Shown: piece after piece, positions 17,153 through 23,359 of the stretch
Numbering within the stretch: position 1 is the first letter of the stretch
Layout: each line of letters starts with the position of its first letter
Origin: a virus
Length of the DNA: 56,280 bases
IMG/VR virus record: IMGVR_UViG_3300030090_004227
Coordinates: 1,392-57,671 of that record
Reading direction: 5' to 3' (one strand)
The notes under the pieces: generated by a model
What the model was told of the DNA's origin: nothing
Databases searched by the model: none
The model's input: only the letters and a program-made list of their open reading frames with translations
Made by a program: the position numbers and the translations under genes

Positions 17153-17729
17153 TTTCTTTCATCTTCCTTTCTTCTCTTTGTAGTTTAGCTAATGCTCCAT
17201 AGTAATTGTCTTCGTTGATCGAATTATCATCAATTGCTTTTAGGATAACATCTTCTTTACCAACAACTTTAGCTACTACTAGAAGGTTTTTCCTATGTAC
17301 GTCAGTACACTCATCTGCTGGAATGTCTTCACCTGCATAGATGTACAATCCTAATCCATGTAGTGCTATTGCTTTAGCTAGACATCTTTGAATCGAACTA
17401 TTTACTTGAAAAGCATTAGGCTCTGCAATAGTTGCATTTCTATTGTCTAGTATAGGATGCACTTGAGTTCTTGCAATACCACCTGACCATACAGTTACTT
17501 TAACAAAGCAACCTGCTTGAGTTTGCATATATGGTTGTTTTGCTCCATCAAGTCCCCATTCATGTACTTCCCAAGTAGCTTCAGGATCAACTTTTAATAG
17601 CTCTCTTACTGCAATTGCCCAACTCAGATACTTAAACTGTCCTTTAGACTGAGTGTGTTCATCTACGTGTCTATTCTTTTTATCGCTTGTAAGCTCTTGG
17701 AATATTTGTTCGCTTTCTTTTCGTGCCAT
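17145..17729 (-). CDS. Sak/DUF1071-like single-strand annealing protein
   Basis: The 194-residue protein shows FKYLSWAIA (32-40), PYMQTQAGCFVKVTV (67-80), PILDNRN, and QRCLAKAIALHGLGLYIYAGED (114-135). This series is typical of DUF1071/Sak-type recombinases of the Rad52-like group. Such proteins anneal complementary single strands during phage recombination-dependent replication. A Cas4-like nuclease lies just upstream and an SSB-like protein downstream, the usual partners. Start ATG 17729 lies within the end of the nuclease gene (50-base overlap). Confidence 0.82.
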   Translation of the reverse strand: MARKESEQIFQELTSDKKNRHVDEHTQSKGQFKYLSWAIAVRELLKVDPEATWEVHEWGLDGAKQPYMQTQAGCFVKVTVWSGGIARTQVHPILDNRNATIAEPNAFQVNSSIQRCLAKAIALHGLGLYIYAGEDIPADECTDVHRKNLLVVAKVVGKEDVILKAIDDNSINEDNYYGALAKLQREERKMKENA

Positions 17730-18510
17730 ATCCTCTCCTTTGTTGTTTTATCTTATTTAGTCTATCTTTTCCGTCACATACATTTGTATATGCACAATAC
17801 GAACACTCCCAATCTTGTACAGGAACATTCGGCTCTTCAAAGGGTATCATCTCATCAGGTGAGTTAATATCCTCAAGTGTTTCATTTAAATCTATCCAAT
17901 AGTTAATTGCGTATTGTACATACTCATGAGATACTTTCATTGTCTTCATTATACTATCATCTTTTTTATACCATAAGATGAACATATCAATATCTTCTGT
18001 ATAACATCCTATTTTATCAGCAAACCCTAATGCATATGTAGATACTTGCATTTCATAATTTCTACTAGGATTAGGATCACGATTCTTTTTTAATCCAAAT
18101 CGTTTTTGCCATGCAAAAGCTTTTGCTGTCTTTAGATCATAGATAGAAACATTGTCTTCTCCTTTAACAATAGCAATATCTAGATGTCCAATTACTTTAA
18201 GATCAGGAAGTTTGACTGTTTCTTCTAGATAAAAATCTACCTTTTCATTTCTCATCTTCATTATACTTTTACCTGATGTTTCAATCGCTTTCTCTATATC
18301 CCTATGTAGAATAGTGCCTAACCTTAATACTCTTTTTGTTCCTTCATCCATCTCCTTCTCAGGTGTATCGTGAGTTCTATACCACTGCTTTCTATAGCAT
18401 TGTCCCACAGAACTTGCACCATACCAATCTTCGTATCCTTCGTATAACTTCTTATATTCTTCATTTTGCGAATGAATATAATCATTATATATGTCTTGAA
18501 TAATGTTCAT
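17680..18510 (-). CDS. Cas4/RecB-like PD-(D/E)XK nuclease with predicted Fe-S cluster
   Basis: Counting from ATG 18510 (276 aa; AAAGGAAC upstream), the nuclease core is GHLDIAIV with D111, then YDLKTAKA with D125 and K127, and QVSTYAL with Q155. C38 (QCYRKQWY) with C236, C239 and C245 (CSYCAYTNVC) matches the four-cysteine Fe-S staple of Cas4/AddB-type nucleases. It would resect DNA ends to feed the annealing protein downstream. There is no Cas1, Cas2 or CRISPR array, so it is a phage recombination enzyme. The basic C-terminus (KRKRTN) may bind DNA. Confidence 0.85.
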   Translation of the reverse strand: MNIIQDIYNDYIHSQNEEYKKLYEGYEDWYGASSVGQCYRKQWYRTHDTPEKEMDEGTKRVLRLGTILHRDIEKAIETSGKSIMKMRNEKVDFYLEETVKLPDLKVIGHLDIAIVKGEDNVSIYDLKTAKAFAWQKRFGLKKNRDPNPSRNYEMQVSTYALGFADKIGCYTEDIDMFILWYKKDDSIMKTMKVSHEYVQYAINYWIDLNETLEDINSPDEMIPFEEPNVPVQDWECSYCAYTNVCDGKDRLNKIKQQRRGYGTKRKRTNIPRAYKR

Positions 18511-18594
18511 ATATTGAGTTCCTTTCCTACCCAAATTTACTAAAATTAGGGATTTATATCAAATGTTATTACCTTCGTTCAAACACCATTTCCC

Positions 18595-18984
18595 CTATCC
18601 ATATTTTCTAATCCTTCTGCTGAAGTATCCTGGCTCCATTTGCTTTCTGTGCTTTTGAGCCTCTTCAGGTAATGCTCTTGTTTTTACTCCTACATACCAC
18701 CACCATCCATATCCATTCCAATCCATTAGTCTTCTTTTTGCTTTAAGATATCTAGGATCATCTTCTCCTTCAAAGTGTACCCAATGATATTTTCTGTCTT
18801 GTCCTAGAATATGTTTATCTTCTAATGAAAGATTATGCTTTAAGCAATCATTACAATTCTCTGTATTGTGTTCATCACATTCAACGAATCCCCCAGGGAA
18901 TTTCCAATCATTTATTAGGAATGTAAATCGTGGATCAATTCTATGTTGATTCTTATCATCTTTCGGTGCGTACCCTATACTCAT
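18595..18984 (-). CDS. Hypothetical Cys/Trp-rich protein, 129 aa
   Basis: It has a Cys cluster (FVECDEHNTENCNDCLKH, about 33-50) that could bind zinc, and a Trp-rich patch (WNGYGWWWYVGVK). AAGGAGG lies 7 bases before ATG 18984. Function unknown. Confidence 0.6.
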   Translation of the reverse strand: MSIGYAPKDDKNQHRIDPRFTFLINDWKFPGGFVECDEHNTENCNDCLKHNLSLEDKHILGQDRKYHWVHFEGEDDPRYLKAKRRLMDWNGYGWWWYVGVKTRALPEEAQKHRKQMEPGYFSRRIRKYG

Positions 18985-18985
18985 T

Positions 18986-19165
18986 TTAATCCTCCTTTAT
19001 TTCTTCAGCTACTTTATCAATTAATTTTAAAAACTTTTCTCTTGTTAATGGTAGTACGTCACCAGGCCTGTCATCTACAATATCAGGCTGTGTATCAAAA
19101 TATTTTGTTATTTCAGTTACTAGCATTTCACATCTATCTCTATACATTTCTATTCCTTCGATCAT
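18986..19165 (-). CDS. Small acidic hypothetical protein, 59 aa
   Basis: The frame starts at ATG 19165 with GGAGG 7 bases upstream, and ends one base before the next gene. Its own end (AAGGAGGATTAA) contains the ribosome site of the following gene. Charged and helical (MIEGIEMYRDRCEML, then LIDKVAEEIKED). No family. Confidence 0.6.
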   Translation of the reverse strand: MIEGIEMYRDRCEMLVTEITKYFDTQPDIVDDRPGDVLPLTREKFLKLIDKVAEEIKED

Positions 19166-19168
19166 AGA

Positions 19169-19330
19169 TTATCCTCCAATTACAATATTTAATAAAAATA
19201 TAAGTCCTATTAATGCGATAAGAGCAACAGTCTGTGCTACCCTTATCTCACTCTTTGTCCTTGCAATAGTATCTATTACATTTTGCTCTAGAGCATTATC
19301 TCTTTCTTCTTGAGTTAATTTATCAATCAT
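19169..19330 (-). CDS. Small tail-anchored membrane protein, 53 aa
   Basis: ATG 19330 is preceded by AGGGAGGT at good spacing. The first 30 residues are charged and helical; residues 32-51 form one membrane helix (AQTVALIALIGLIFLLNIVI). The stop lies 4 bases before the next start. Its topology suits a small host-membrane effector. No homologue is recognised. Confidence 0.6.
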   Translation of the reverse strand: MIDKLTQEERDNALEQNVIDTIARTKSEIRVAQTVALIALIGLIFLLNIVIGG

Positions 19331-19599
19331 TGGAAATACCTCCCTTGTATAGCTTTATCATAATAAGTACACTCTGGACAACATTCATGTAACCATCCTG
19401 AACTGCCACACTTCGGACATTGATTCGGAACACAATCAACACGAAACATGGCAGTATGTGAACAGTAATGGCAGTGACACTCGGTAAATGCCACTTTTTT
19501 CCCTTGCGAGGTAGGGGCCTTCTTAGGCCTGTGTCTTTTATCTATTCTGTGATACCATTTTTTCTTTTCTTCTTCTGAGTATTCTTTTTGATTCTTCAT
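19327..19599 (-). CDS. Zinc-ribbon protein, 90 aa
   Basis: The N-terminal 30 residues are Lys/Arg-rich. The rest carries many metal ligands: CHCHYC, CVPNQCPKCGSSGWLHECCPEC, the typical look of one or two zinc ribbons. GGGGAG precedes the start. It probably binds nucleic acid or host transcription machinery, though no target can be inferred. Confidence 0.65.
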   Translation of the reverse strand: MKNQKEYSEEEKKKWYHRIDKRHRPKKAPTSQGKKVAFTECHCHYCSHTAMFRVDCVPNQCPKCGSSGWLHECCPECTYYDKAIQGRYFQ

Positions 19600-19723
19600 T
19601 GAGTCTCCCCTCTTTGAATAATATTTTCATTCCGTTACTTACTTTAAACCCTACCTTTGTGTTATATGCGATAGGTTCAACAATCATAGTATGATACGTT
19701 TTAAGCCACTCATTTATTGTCAT
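19538..19723 (-). CDS. Small hypothetical protein overlapping its neighbours, 61 aa
   Basis: The ATG at 19723 overlaps the stop of the 29-residue gene upstream, with AAGGAG at suitable distance. The 3' 62 bases overlap the zinc-ribbon gene. Basic C-terminus (RILRRRKEKMVSQNR). Supported by spacing and ribosome site more than by recognisable sequence. Confidence 0.45.
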   Translation of the reverse strand: MTINEWLKTYHTMIVEPIAYNTKVGFKVSNGMKILFKEGRLNEESKRILRRRKEKMVSQNR

Positions 19724-19799
19724 CTTCTAATCTCCTTAATACTTGATAGATTAATAACATTATGTACAACCCTGTTATGTCGAATAGTATTTCAATCAT
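19710..19799 (-). CDS. Membrane mini-protein, 29 aa
   Basis: ATG 19799 lies 6 bases after AAGGAGA. The product reads MIEILFDITGLYIMLLIYQVL then a charged tail, i.e. one membrane helix. It overlaps both neighbours by a few bases in the same manner as other genes of this operon. It is too short for family detection but has good translation signals. Confidence 0.4.
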   Translation of the reverse strand: MIEILFDITGLYIMLLIYQVLRRLEDDNK

Positions 19800-19980
19800 C
19801 AGTCTTCTCCTTATTGTCAACAGGGTATAATGCATATTCATTTGAGCCTTCCTCGTGTTCGATAAAAAGCTCCTCGATGTCATTGGCAATAGCATCAACA
19901 TCTCTAGCAACTTTCATCTTTATAATTGCATCTTGATTCTTAATCTGCTGTAACTTGGTTATCAGTTGATTGATCTTCAT
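19792..19980 (-). CDS. Small hypothetical protein, 62 aa
   Basis: It starts MKINQLITKLQQIKNQDAII, then an acidic region (IEELFIEHEEG). AGGAA precedes the ATG; the start lies within the 3' end of the upstream gene. Unknown function. Confidence 0.5.
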   Translation of the reverse strand: MKINQLITKLQQIKNQDAIIKMKVARDVDAIANDIEELFIEHEEGSNEYALYPVDNKEKTDD

Positions 19981-20245
19981 TTCCTGTGCTCCTTAAGTCT
20001 AATGGGATCATATCGATCTCTTGTTGTAAAAATTGTATCACTGCTTTATTATCTACTAGAGGAGATTTCTTTCTTGCAAGGGTATTATATAAGTACTCTG
20101 CAATAATCTTTGTCCTGACTCTTGGAGTGACTTTTAATTTAACCCATCCTTCTTCTTTTAGTTTTTCAAATTGTGTTTGACGCCAGTCTTGCATATCTTG
20201 ATGGCTTTCGTCAAATAAAATACCACATTCACATAGTCTGTTCAT
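19940..20245 (-). CDS. Hypothetical protein, 101 aa
   Basis: N-terminal CEC motif, followed by a helical charged region with VTPRVRTKIIAEYLYNTLARKK. A GGAGA ribosome site lies before the ATG. May be nucleic-acid-binding; family unknown. Confidence 0.5.
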   Translation of the reverse strand: MNRLCECGILFDESHQDMQDWRQTQFEKLKEEGWVKLKVTPRVRTKIIAEYLYNTLARKKSPLVDNKAVIQFLQQEIDMIPLDLRSTGNEDQSTDNQVTAD

Positions 20246-20263
20246 GATTGTCTCCTTTCTAGA

Positions 20264-20407
20264 TTAATATCTATTTATATTCGATGTATTACCTCTATTT
20301 CTACTTTTAATACGTTTAATTTGAGCAGGTGTCCTACCATTCTTACTTAGATAGTCATCCTTCTCTCTTCTTTCCTCTTTTCTACGTTTAGCTTTCCTGT
20401 TGGGCAT
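20264..20407 (-). CDS. Very basic small protein, 47 aa
   Basis: ATG 20407 follows AGGAGAGAGAAG. The product begins MPNRKAKRRKEERREKD and stays rich in Arg/Lys to its end, so it very likely binds nucleic acid or an acidic surface. It overlaps the end of the 132-aa gene by 20 bases. No family is recognised. Confidence 0.55.
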   Translation of the reverse strand: MPNRKAKRRKEERREKDDYLSKNGRTPAQIKRIKSRNRGNTSNINRY

Positions 20408-20786
20408 CTTCTCTCTCCTTTCTATCTGCTAATTCTATTAATCTATCTTCTTTACCGAAAGTCATCGCAGCGTTCATTGTTGTTTCTCGAATCATTCCAT
20501 ACATAGCCTTTTGATCTAATATTATTTGTTTAAGCTGTCCCATCATTTCATGCATACGATATATTGTTCTAGAATACATATGAGGTATCTTAGAAGGCTC
20601 ATTGTCGTGACCATATACTCTTACGCAATAATTTACTACCTCTTGAACCTCTGTTGCGTTAGAAGGTTCATTTATTGACTTCCCATCTAGAAATACTTCG
20701 CCTCTCATTCTTTGTTCAAGTGCTTCTAAATACTTTTCTCCTGAGAATACTTTAAGTTTCTCTTTCTTTTCTTTATCTTTTTTCAT
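20388..20786 (-). CDS. Hypothetical protein, 132 aa
   Basis: Lys-rich start (KKDKEKKEKLKV), then a helical body with MHEMMGQLKQIILDQK. It overlaps the upstream gene by 4 bases. Nothing diagnostic; a structural or regulatory early protein. Confidence 0.55.
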   Translation of the reverse strand: MKKDKEKKEKLKVFSGEKYLEALEQRMRGEVFLDGKSINEPSNATEVQEVVNYCVRVYGHDNEPSKIPHMYSRTIYRMHEMMGQLKQIILDQKAMYGMIRETTMNAAMTFGKEDRLIELADRKEREDAQQES

Positions 20787-21322
20787 ATTAAATTACCATC
20801 CTTATCTTTTTCAAAGCCTTCTCTAATTACTATCTCTTCTAGAGCATTAGATATCATTGTTTCTACTCTTTCGTGCTCATTGTATGCACGAGCATTAGCA
20901 ATTGCAAAGTCAAGTACGTCTTCTATACTATCGAATCTTAGCTTATTAAGCTCTTTCATTATCCATTCCATATGTTCATATATCAAGGCATGCTCTAGAA
21001 ACTCTTGTTCAGCATTTCTTAGGTCTTTGTCTTCACAATGACATTGTTCGTGCCTTTTTACTTTATTTTTCACATACGGCATCTCAATATATTGAAAGTA
21101 ACAGTGACTACAGCATCTATCTCCATGTTTCTTAGTATGGAGGTATGCACTATGACCTTTATAATAGATAGCACACTTCTTTGCTCCCACTTGAGGTGGT
21201 TTATATAGCAGAGGTGGAATATCTTCTCCACATATTGTGCAAACGACTACTTGAGCCTTATCAATAAGTTTCTTATACCAATAAGGTTTCTTGGCTTTTC
21301 TGTGTCTTTCATTAAATAACAT
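20783..21322 (-). CDS. Cys/His-rich putative zinc protein, 179 aa
   Basis: Residues about 27-100 contain CTICGED, then H and C positions and CCSHCYFQY, followed by EQCHCEDKD. The spacing suggests two zinc sites; it is not a clear HNH nuclease because the H-N-H pattern is absent. The C-terminal half is helical and acidic. It might be an early regulator or an HNH relative that has diverged. Confidence 0.6.
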   Translation of the reverse strand: MLFNERHRKAKKPYWYKKLIDKAQVVVCTICGEDIPPLLYKPPQVGAKKCAIYYKGHSAYLHTKKHGDRCCSHCYFQYIEMPYVKNKVKRHEQCHCEDKDLRNAEQEFLEHALIYEHMEWIMKELNKLRFDSIEDVLDFAIANARAYNEHERVETMISNALEEIVIREGFEKDKDGNLI

Positions 21323-21324
21323 AT

Positions 21325-21921
21325 CTATTTCCTCCCTTTATTCTTTAATATTGAGTCTTTGAATTGTGCGTCAATGTATGTTGTACCGAATAACTTAGCA
21401 ATATCGAGCAGCTGTTTAGGTGTCTCTATCTGTACTCTCTCACGTTCCTCTTCACGTCTTTTAGCCCTCATTTCCTCTTTCTCTGCTATAGCCTCTTCTT
21501 TCTTATATTTATACATCTCTTGTCTATATCGGGACAGCAGGTTCTCTTTACGTTTATTCTCCTGCACGAGAGCATTATATTTACGATTACGCATTATATA
21601 CACTCCCATAGCACCGACTAGCACCATAGCAATATGTTCGATATATAGAATAACTGTTTTAGCAAAGTCCCAAGTTTCCATAGCGATGTTCCTCCAATCT
21701 TGTTGTAAGCACCAATTTAATAGTAATAGCGAACCAATGAATATTATCGTGACTTGAAATAGAGTAATGAATCCATATGTTAGATACCAAGGAGTCTGTG
21801 ATAGCACTTCTACACCGATTACTTCACCGACATCATTTAGTGAACTATGTTCTTTGACTGTAACCTTTATAGGATCAATTCTATTTACTCTCTGAAATAT
21901 ATTTAATAATGCAGTCATCAA
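21325..21921 (-). CDS. Two-helix membrane protein with long cytoplasmic coiled coil, 198 aa
   Basis: Two membrane helices are visible: about 46-70 (WYLTYGFITLFQVTIIFIGSL) and about 90-112 (VILYIEHIAMVLVGAMGVYIM). From about 115 a very charged coiled coil follows (EEAIAEKEEMRAKRREEERER). Its start overlaps the previous gene by 4 bases. An early membrane-remodelling, exclusion or anchoring role is possible. Confidence 0.6.
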   Translation of the reverse strand: MMTALLNIFQRVNRIDPIKVTVKEHSSLNDVGEVIGVEVLSQTPWYLTYGFITLFQVTIIFIGSLLLLNWCLQQDWRNIAMETWDFAKTVILYIEHIAMVLVGAMGVYIMRNRKYNALVQENKRKENLLSRYRQEMYKYKKEEAIAEKEEMRAKRREEERERVQIETPKQLLDIAKLFGTTYIDAQFKDSILKNKGRK

Positions 21922-22151
21922 GCACCCCCTTTCGAGGATGCCCGATTATTGCAACAACAACAGAAGCATTCTATTGCTGTCTCTTCAACTGTAGGTGTGT
22001 ATCTCTCAACTCTACGTTCTCGCCTAGCTCTCTCTTTTTTACTTACCGAACCAAGAGTTCTAGTCTTGAATGCGTGTAATATACCACCAATCCATACGAT
22101 TGATAGTAAGCCCATTGATGTAAGAACTGTTAATATGATAGTCTGTTCCAT
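21918..22151 (-). CDS. Small membrane protein with C-terminal cysteine cluster, 77 aa
   Basis: I chose ATG 22151 because AAGGAG lies 8 bases upstream. One membrane helix spans about 3-25 (TIILTVLTSMGLLSIVWIGGI), then a basic part (KKERARRERRVERY). The end carries an unusual run of five cysteines among six residues (CFCCCC) followed by NNRASSKGGA. The cluster could bind metal or be lipid-modified. It is the first gene after the DnaA-box region. Confidence 0.6.
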   Translation of the reverse strand: MEQTIILTVLTSMGLLSIVWIGGILHAFKTRTLGSVSKKERARRERRVERYTPTVEETAIECFCCCCNNRASSKGGA

Positions 22152-22176
22152 GACGTATCTCCTTATGTTGATGTTT

Positions 22177-22188
22177 AAGCCCAAGTGA
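22177..22188 (-). promoter_or_regulatory. 12-base motif copy 1, in leader of leftward operon
   Basis: Read on the minus strand this is TCACTTGGGCTT, lying about 26 bases before ATG 22151. An identical copy in the opposite orientation is at 22750-22761, about 45 bases before the first rightward gene. A shared 12-mer in two operon leaders of an AT-rich genome suggests a common operator or a phage polymerase promoter element. Confidence 0.4.
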
Positions 22189-22209
22189 ATAAGTTTAATA
22201 TACTATATA

Positions 22210-22229
22210 TGTGGATAATATGTGTATAA
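22210..22229. promoter_or_regulatory. Two perfect DnaA boxes; candidate replication origin
   Basis: TGTGGATAA (22210-22218) and TGTGTATAA (22221-22229) are reverse complements of TTATCCACA and TTATACACA, both matching the bacterial DnaA-box consensus TTATNCACA. Their starts are 11 bases apart, about one helical turn. AT-rich sequence flanks them (22189-22209 and 22230-22242). The location between the two opposed operons is typical of an origin. Confidence 0.5.
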
Positions 22230-22373
22230 CTTGTTAATAAATCTTGGAGCAGTTTTGAGACATACTCCAGGTCTTGGACACAAAAGCACTACTATTTCGG
22301 TCTATGTAGTTAATACATTATCTCATTAGGTTTCCTTTGCTACATTATTTAATGAATCATTTACACAATGGAA

Positions 22374-22389
22374 GGGGAGAAAACTCCCC
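22374..22389 (-). terminator. Short GC-rich hairpin after the 75-aa early gene
   Basis: GGGGAG (22374-22379) pairs with CTCCCC (22384-22389) around an AAAA loop (TTTT on the minus strand). It follows the stop of the 22409-22636 gene by 20 bases. The following T-rich tail is weak, so termination would be partial. It would make the 75-aa gene largely monocistronic. Confidence 0.45.
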
Positions 22390-22408
22390 CTCTTGTCTTC
22401 AGACGTGC

Positions 22409-22636
22409 TTAGAACTCGGAGTCTAATGAGTCTTCCAACTGTCCTATGACGATCGATGCTTGTTCTGCGGACTTCTGCATAGCGACGATCGCACTAGGCT
22501 CTGCCAAGTATTGGAATCCGCTACCAACGTGCTTGACTAACTTAACGTCCTTGCCATCGAGTTTTGCTGACTCTGTGCTGACCTCGACATCTACTGTGGT
22601 ATGTCTACCATTGATCATAATTCCTACTGAAGCCAT
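22409..22636 (-). CDS. First leftward gene, hypothetical 75 aa
   Basis: The protein begins MASVGIMINGRHTTVDVEV and looks like a compact mixed fold; it has no Cys and few aromatics. By eye, its DNA is richer in G and C than the neighbouring small genes. A good ribosome site (AAGGAG) precedes the ATG. A hairpin with a T-run lies in its leader and a second hairpin after its stop, so it may be expressed separately and early. Function unknown. Confidence 0.65.
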   Translation of the reverse strand: MASVGIMINGRHTTVDVEVSTESAKLDGKDVKLVKHVGSGFQYLAEPSAIVAMQKSAEQASIVIGQLEDSLDSEF

Positions 22637-22671
22637 AACTAAATCTCCTTACATTTGATTTTCAACGAAAA

Positions 22672-22692
22672 AGTGGATTACCATAATCCACT
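22672..22692 (-). promoter_or_regulatory. Perfect 9-base-pair hairpin with T-run in early leader
   Basis: AGTGGATTA and TAATCCACT (22672-22680 and 22684-22692) form a perfect stem with a 3-base loop. On the minus strand TTTTT follows immediately, so it reads as an intrinsic terminator. It lies only about 36 bases before the start of the 75-aa gene. It may be an attenuator, an insulator between divergent units, or an operator. Confidence 0.45.
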
Positions 22693-22749
22693 CCAAAGGG
22701 TGTACGAGGTGAGTATGTACGCATATCATTTGTCTACAAATTTCTTGCA

Positions 22750-22761
22750 TCACTTGGGCTT
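22750..22761 (+). promoter_or_regulatory. 12-base motif copy 2, in leader of rightward operon
   Basis: TCACTTGGGCTT lies 45 bases before ATG 22807. It is followed by TGGAGC, and a similar CTTGGAGC block also occurs at about 22243. The identity with the copy at 22177-22188 (opposite strand) suggests co-regulation of both units. Confidence 0.4.
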
Positions 22762-22806
22762 GGAGCTTAATTTTGGGTATGAATCATAAAACAAAGGAGA
22801 ATCGAC

Positions 22807-22998
22807 ATGGGTAGAAATTCTGATGGAGTAGCTTACTTGCGAGGAATGAGGCGTGAGGGCGTAACTGGCATAAAAACTCTAGAACCGCTAGAGGCATCTG
22901 TCCAGCCTGCGAAGATGGAAGAACTAGATGGTTTGGACAAAAAAGAAGAGTCTCCAAAAAAATCAAAAAAAACCTTGAAAAAGGGAAAAAAAGGTTAG
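22807..22998 (+). CDS. First rightward gene, small Lys-rich protein, 63 aa
   Basis: AAAGGAG sits 6 bases before the ATG. The N-terminus reads GRNSDGVAYLRGMRREGV; the last 20 residues are almost all Lys/Ser/Gly (PKKSKKTLKKGKKG). This highly basic tail suggests DNA or RNA binding. No family is recognised. It may be a small head or packaging-associated protein, as it opens the late operon. Confidence 0.6.
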   Translation: MGRNSDGVAYLRGMRREGVTGIKTLEPLEASVQPAKMEELDGLDKKEESPKKSKKTLKKGKKG

Positions 22999-23005
22999 AA
23001 ATTAT

Positions 23006-23056
23006 GGGGGACAATAGGGGGCCCATATATAAGAGATTCTTACTCCCCACTTTTTT
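23006..23056 (+). terminator. Possible weak terminator after first rightward gene
   Basis: A G-rich tract (GGGGG near 23006 and again near 23016), an AAGA/TCTT mini-stem, CTCCCC and a run of six Ts follow the gene's stop in order. The stem is short and interrupted, so this may only attenuate. A 112-base gap separates this gene from the next. Confidence 0.25.
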
Positions 23057-23110
23057 CAATCCTTTAAGATCATTGAAACTAACCTCAAAATAGCAGTATA
23101 TTAAGGCATT

Positions 23111-23359
23111 ATGGCTATCGTAATGGAAACACTCAGTCGCTTACCGAAAGATATTCAGGAAAAAATTCTTGAAGAAATTTCGCTATCTCCCGATCTTGCT
23201 AGTACTGTAGACGATGATTTTACAGATGATGTTACAATTGAAATCAATGACCATTCATATGTAATACCTTTTGAGGTCTTTAAGTTGATAGATAATTTAT
23301 CGGAGCAAATAAGAGAGCTGATTTCTGACTATGAAGTCCCAAACAATCAAAGGTTTTAA
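23111..23359 (+). CDS. Hypothetical acidic protein, 82 aa
   Basis: It begins MAIVMETLSRLPKDIQEKILEEI and has an acidic middle (DDDFTDDVTIEIND). It overlaps the following TerS-like gene by 29 bases. Location suggests a packaging accessory role. No family. Confidence 0.6.
   Translation: MAIVMETLSRLPKDIQEKILEEISLSPDLASTVDDDFTDDVTIEINDHSYVIPFEVFKLIDNLSEQIRELISDYEVPNNQRF

Larger units (their letters stand above)
22637..22806. promoter_or_regulatory. Divergent intergenic region with promoter candidates
   Basis: Both operons start here. For the rightward unit, TTGCAT (about 22745) and TAATTT are spaced 17 bases apart, and TTGGGC with TATGAA is an alternative. For the leftward unit, TTGTAG and CATACT are spaced 16. 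All are poor matches to sigma-70 sites, so a phage-specific promoter is possible. The 12-base motif and hairpin described separately lie within this interval. Confidence 0.3.

Noticed and set aside
17680-18510. Cas4-like nuclease as part of a CRISPR system
   Set aside because: No repeat-spacer array and no Cas1, Cas2 or other cas gene is present; the neighbours are recombination genes.
21359-21757. 132-codon plus-strand frame opposite the two-helix membrane protein
   Set aside because: It is the complement of a charged coiled-coil gene that has a coupled start and operon context; the plus frame has no operon context.
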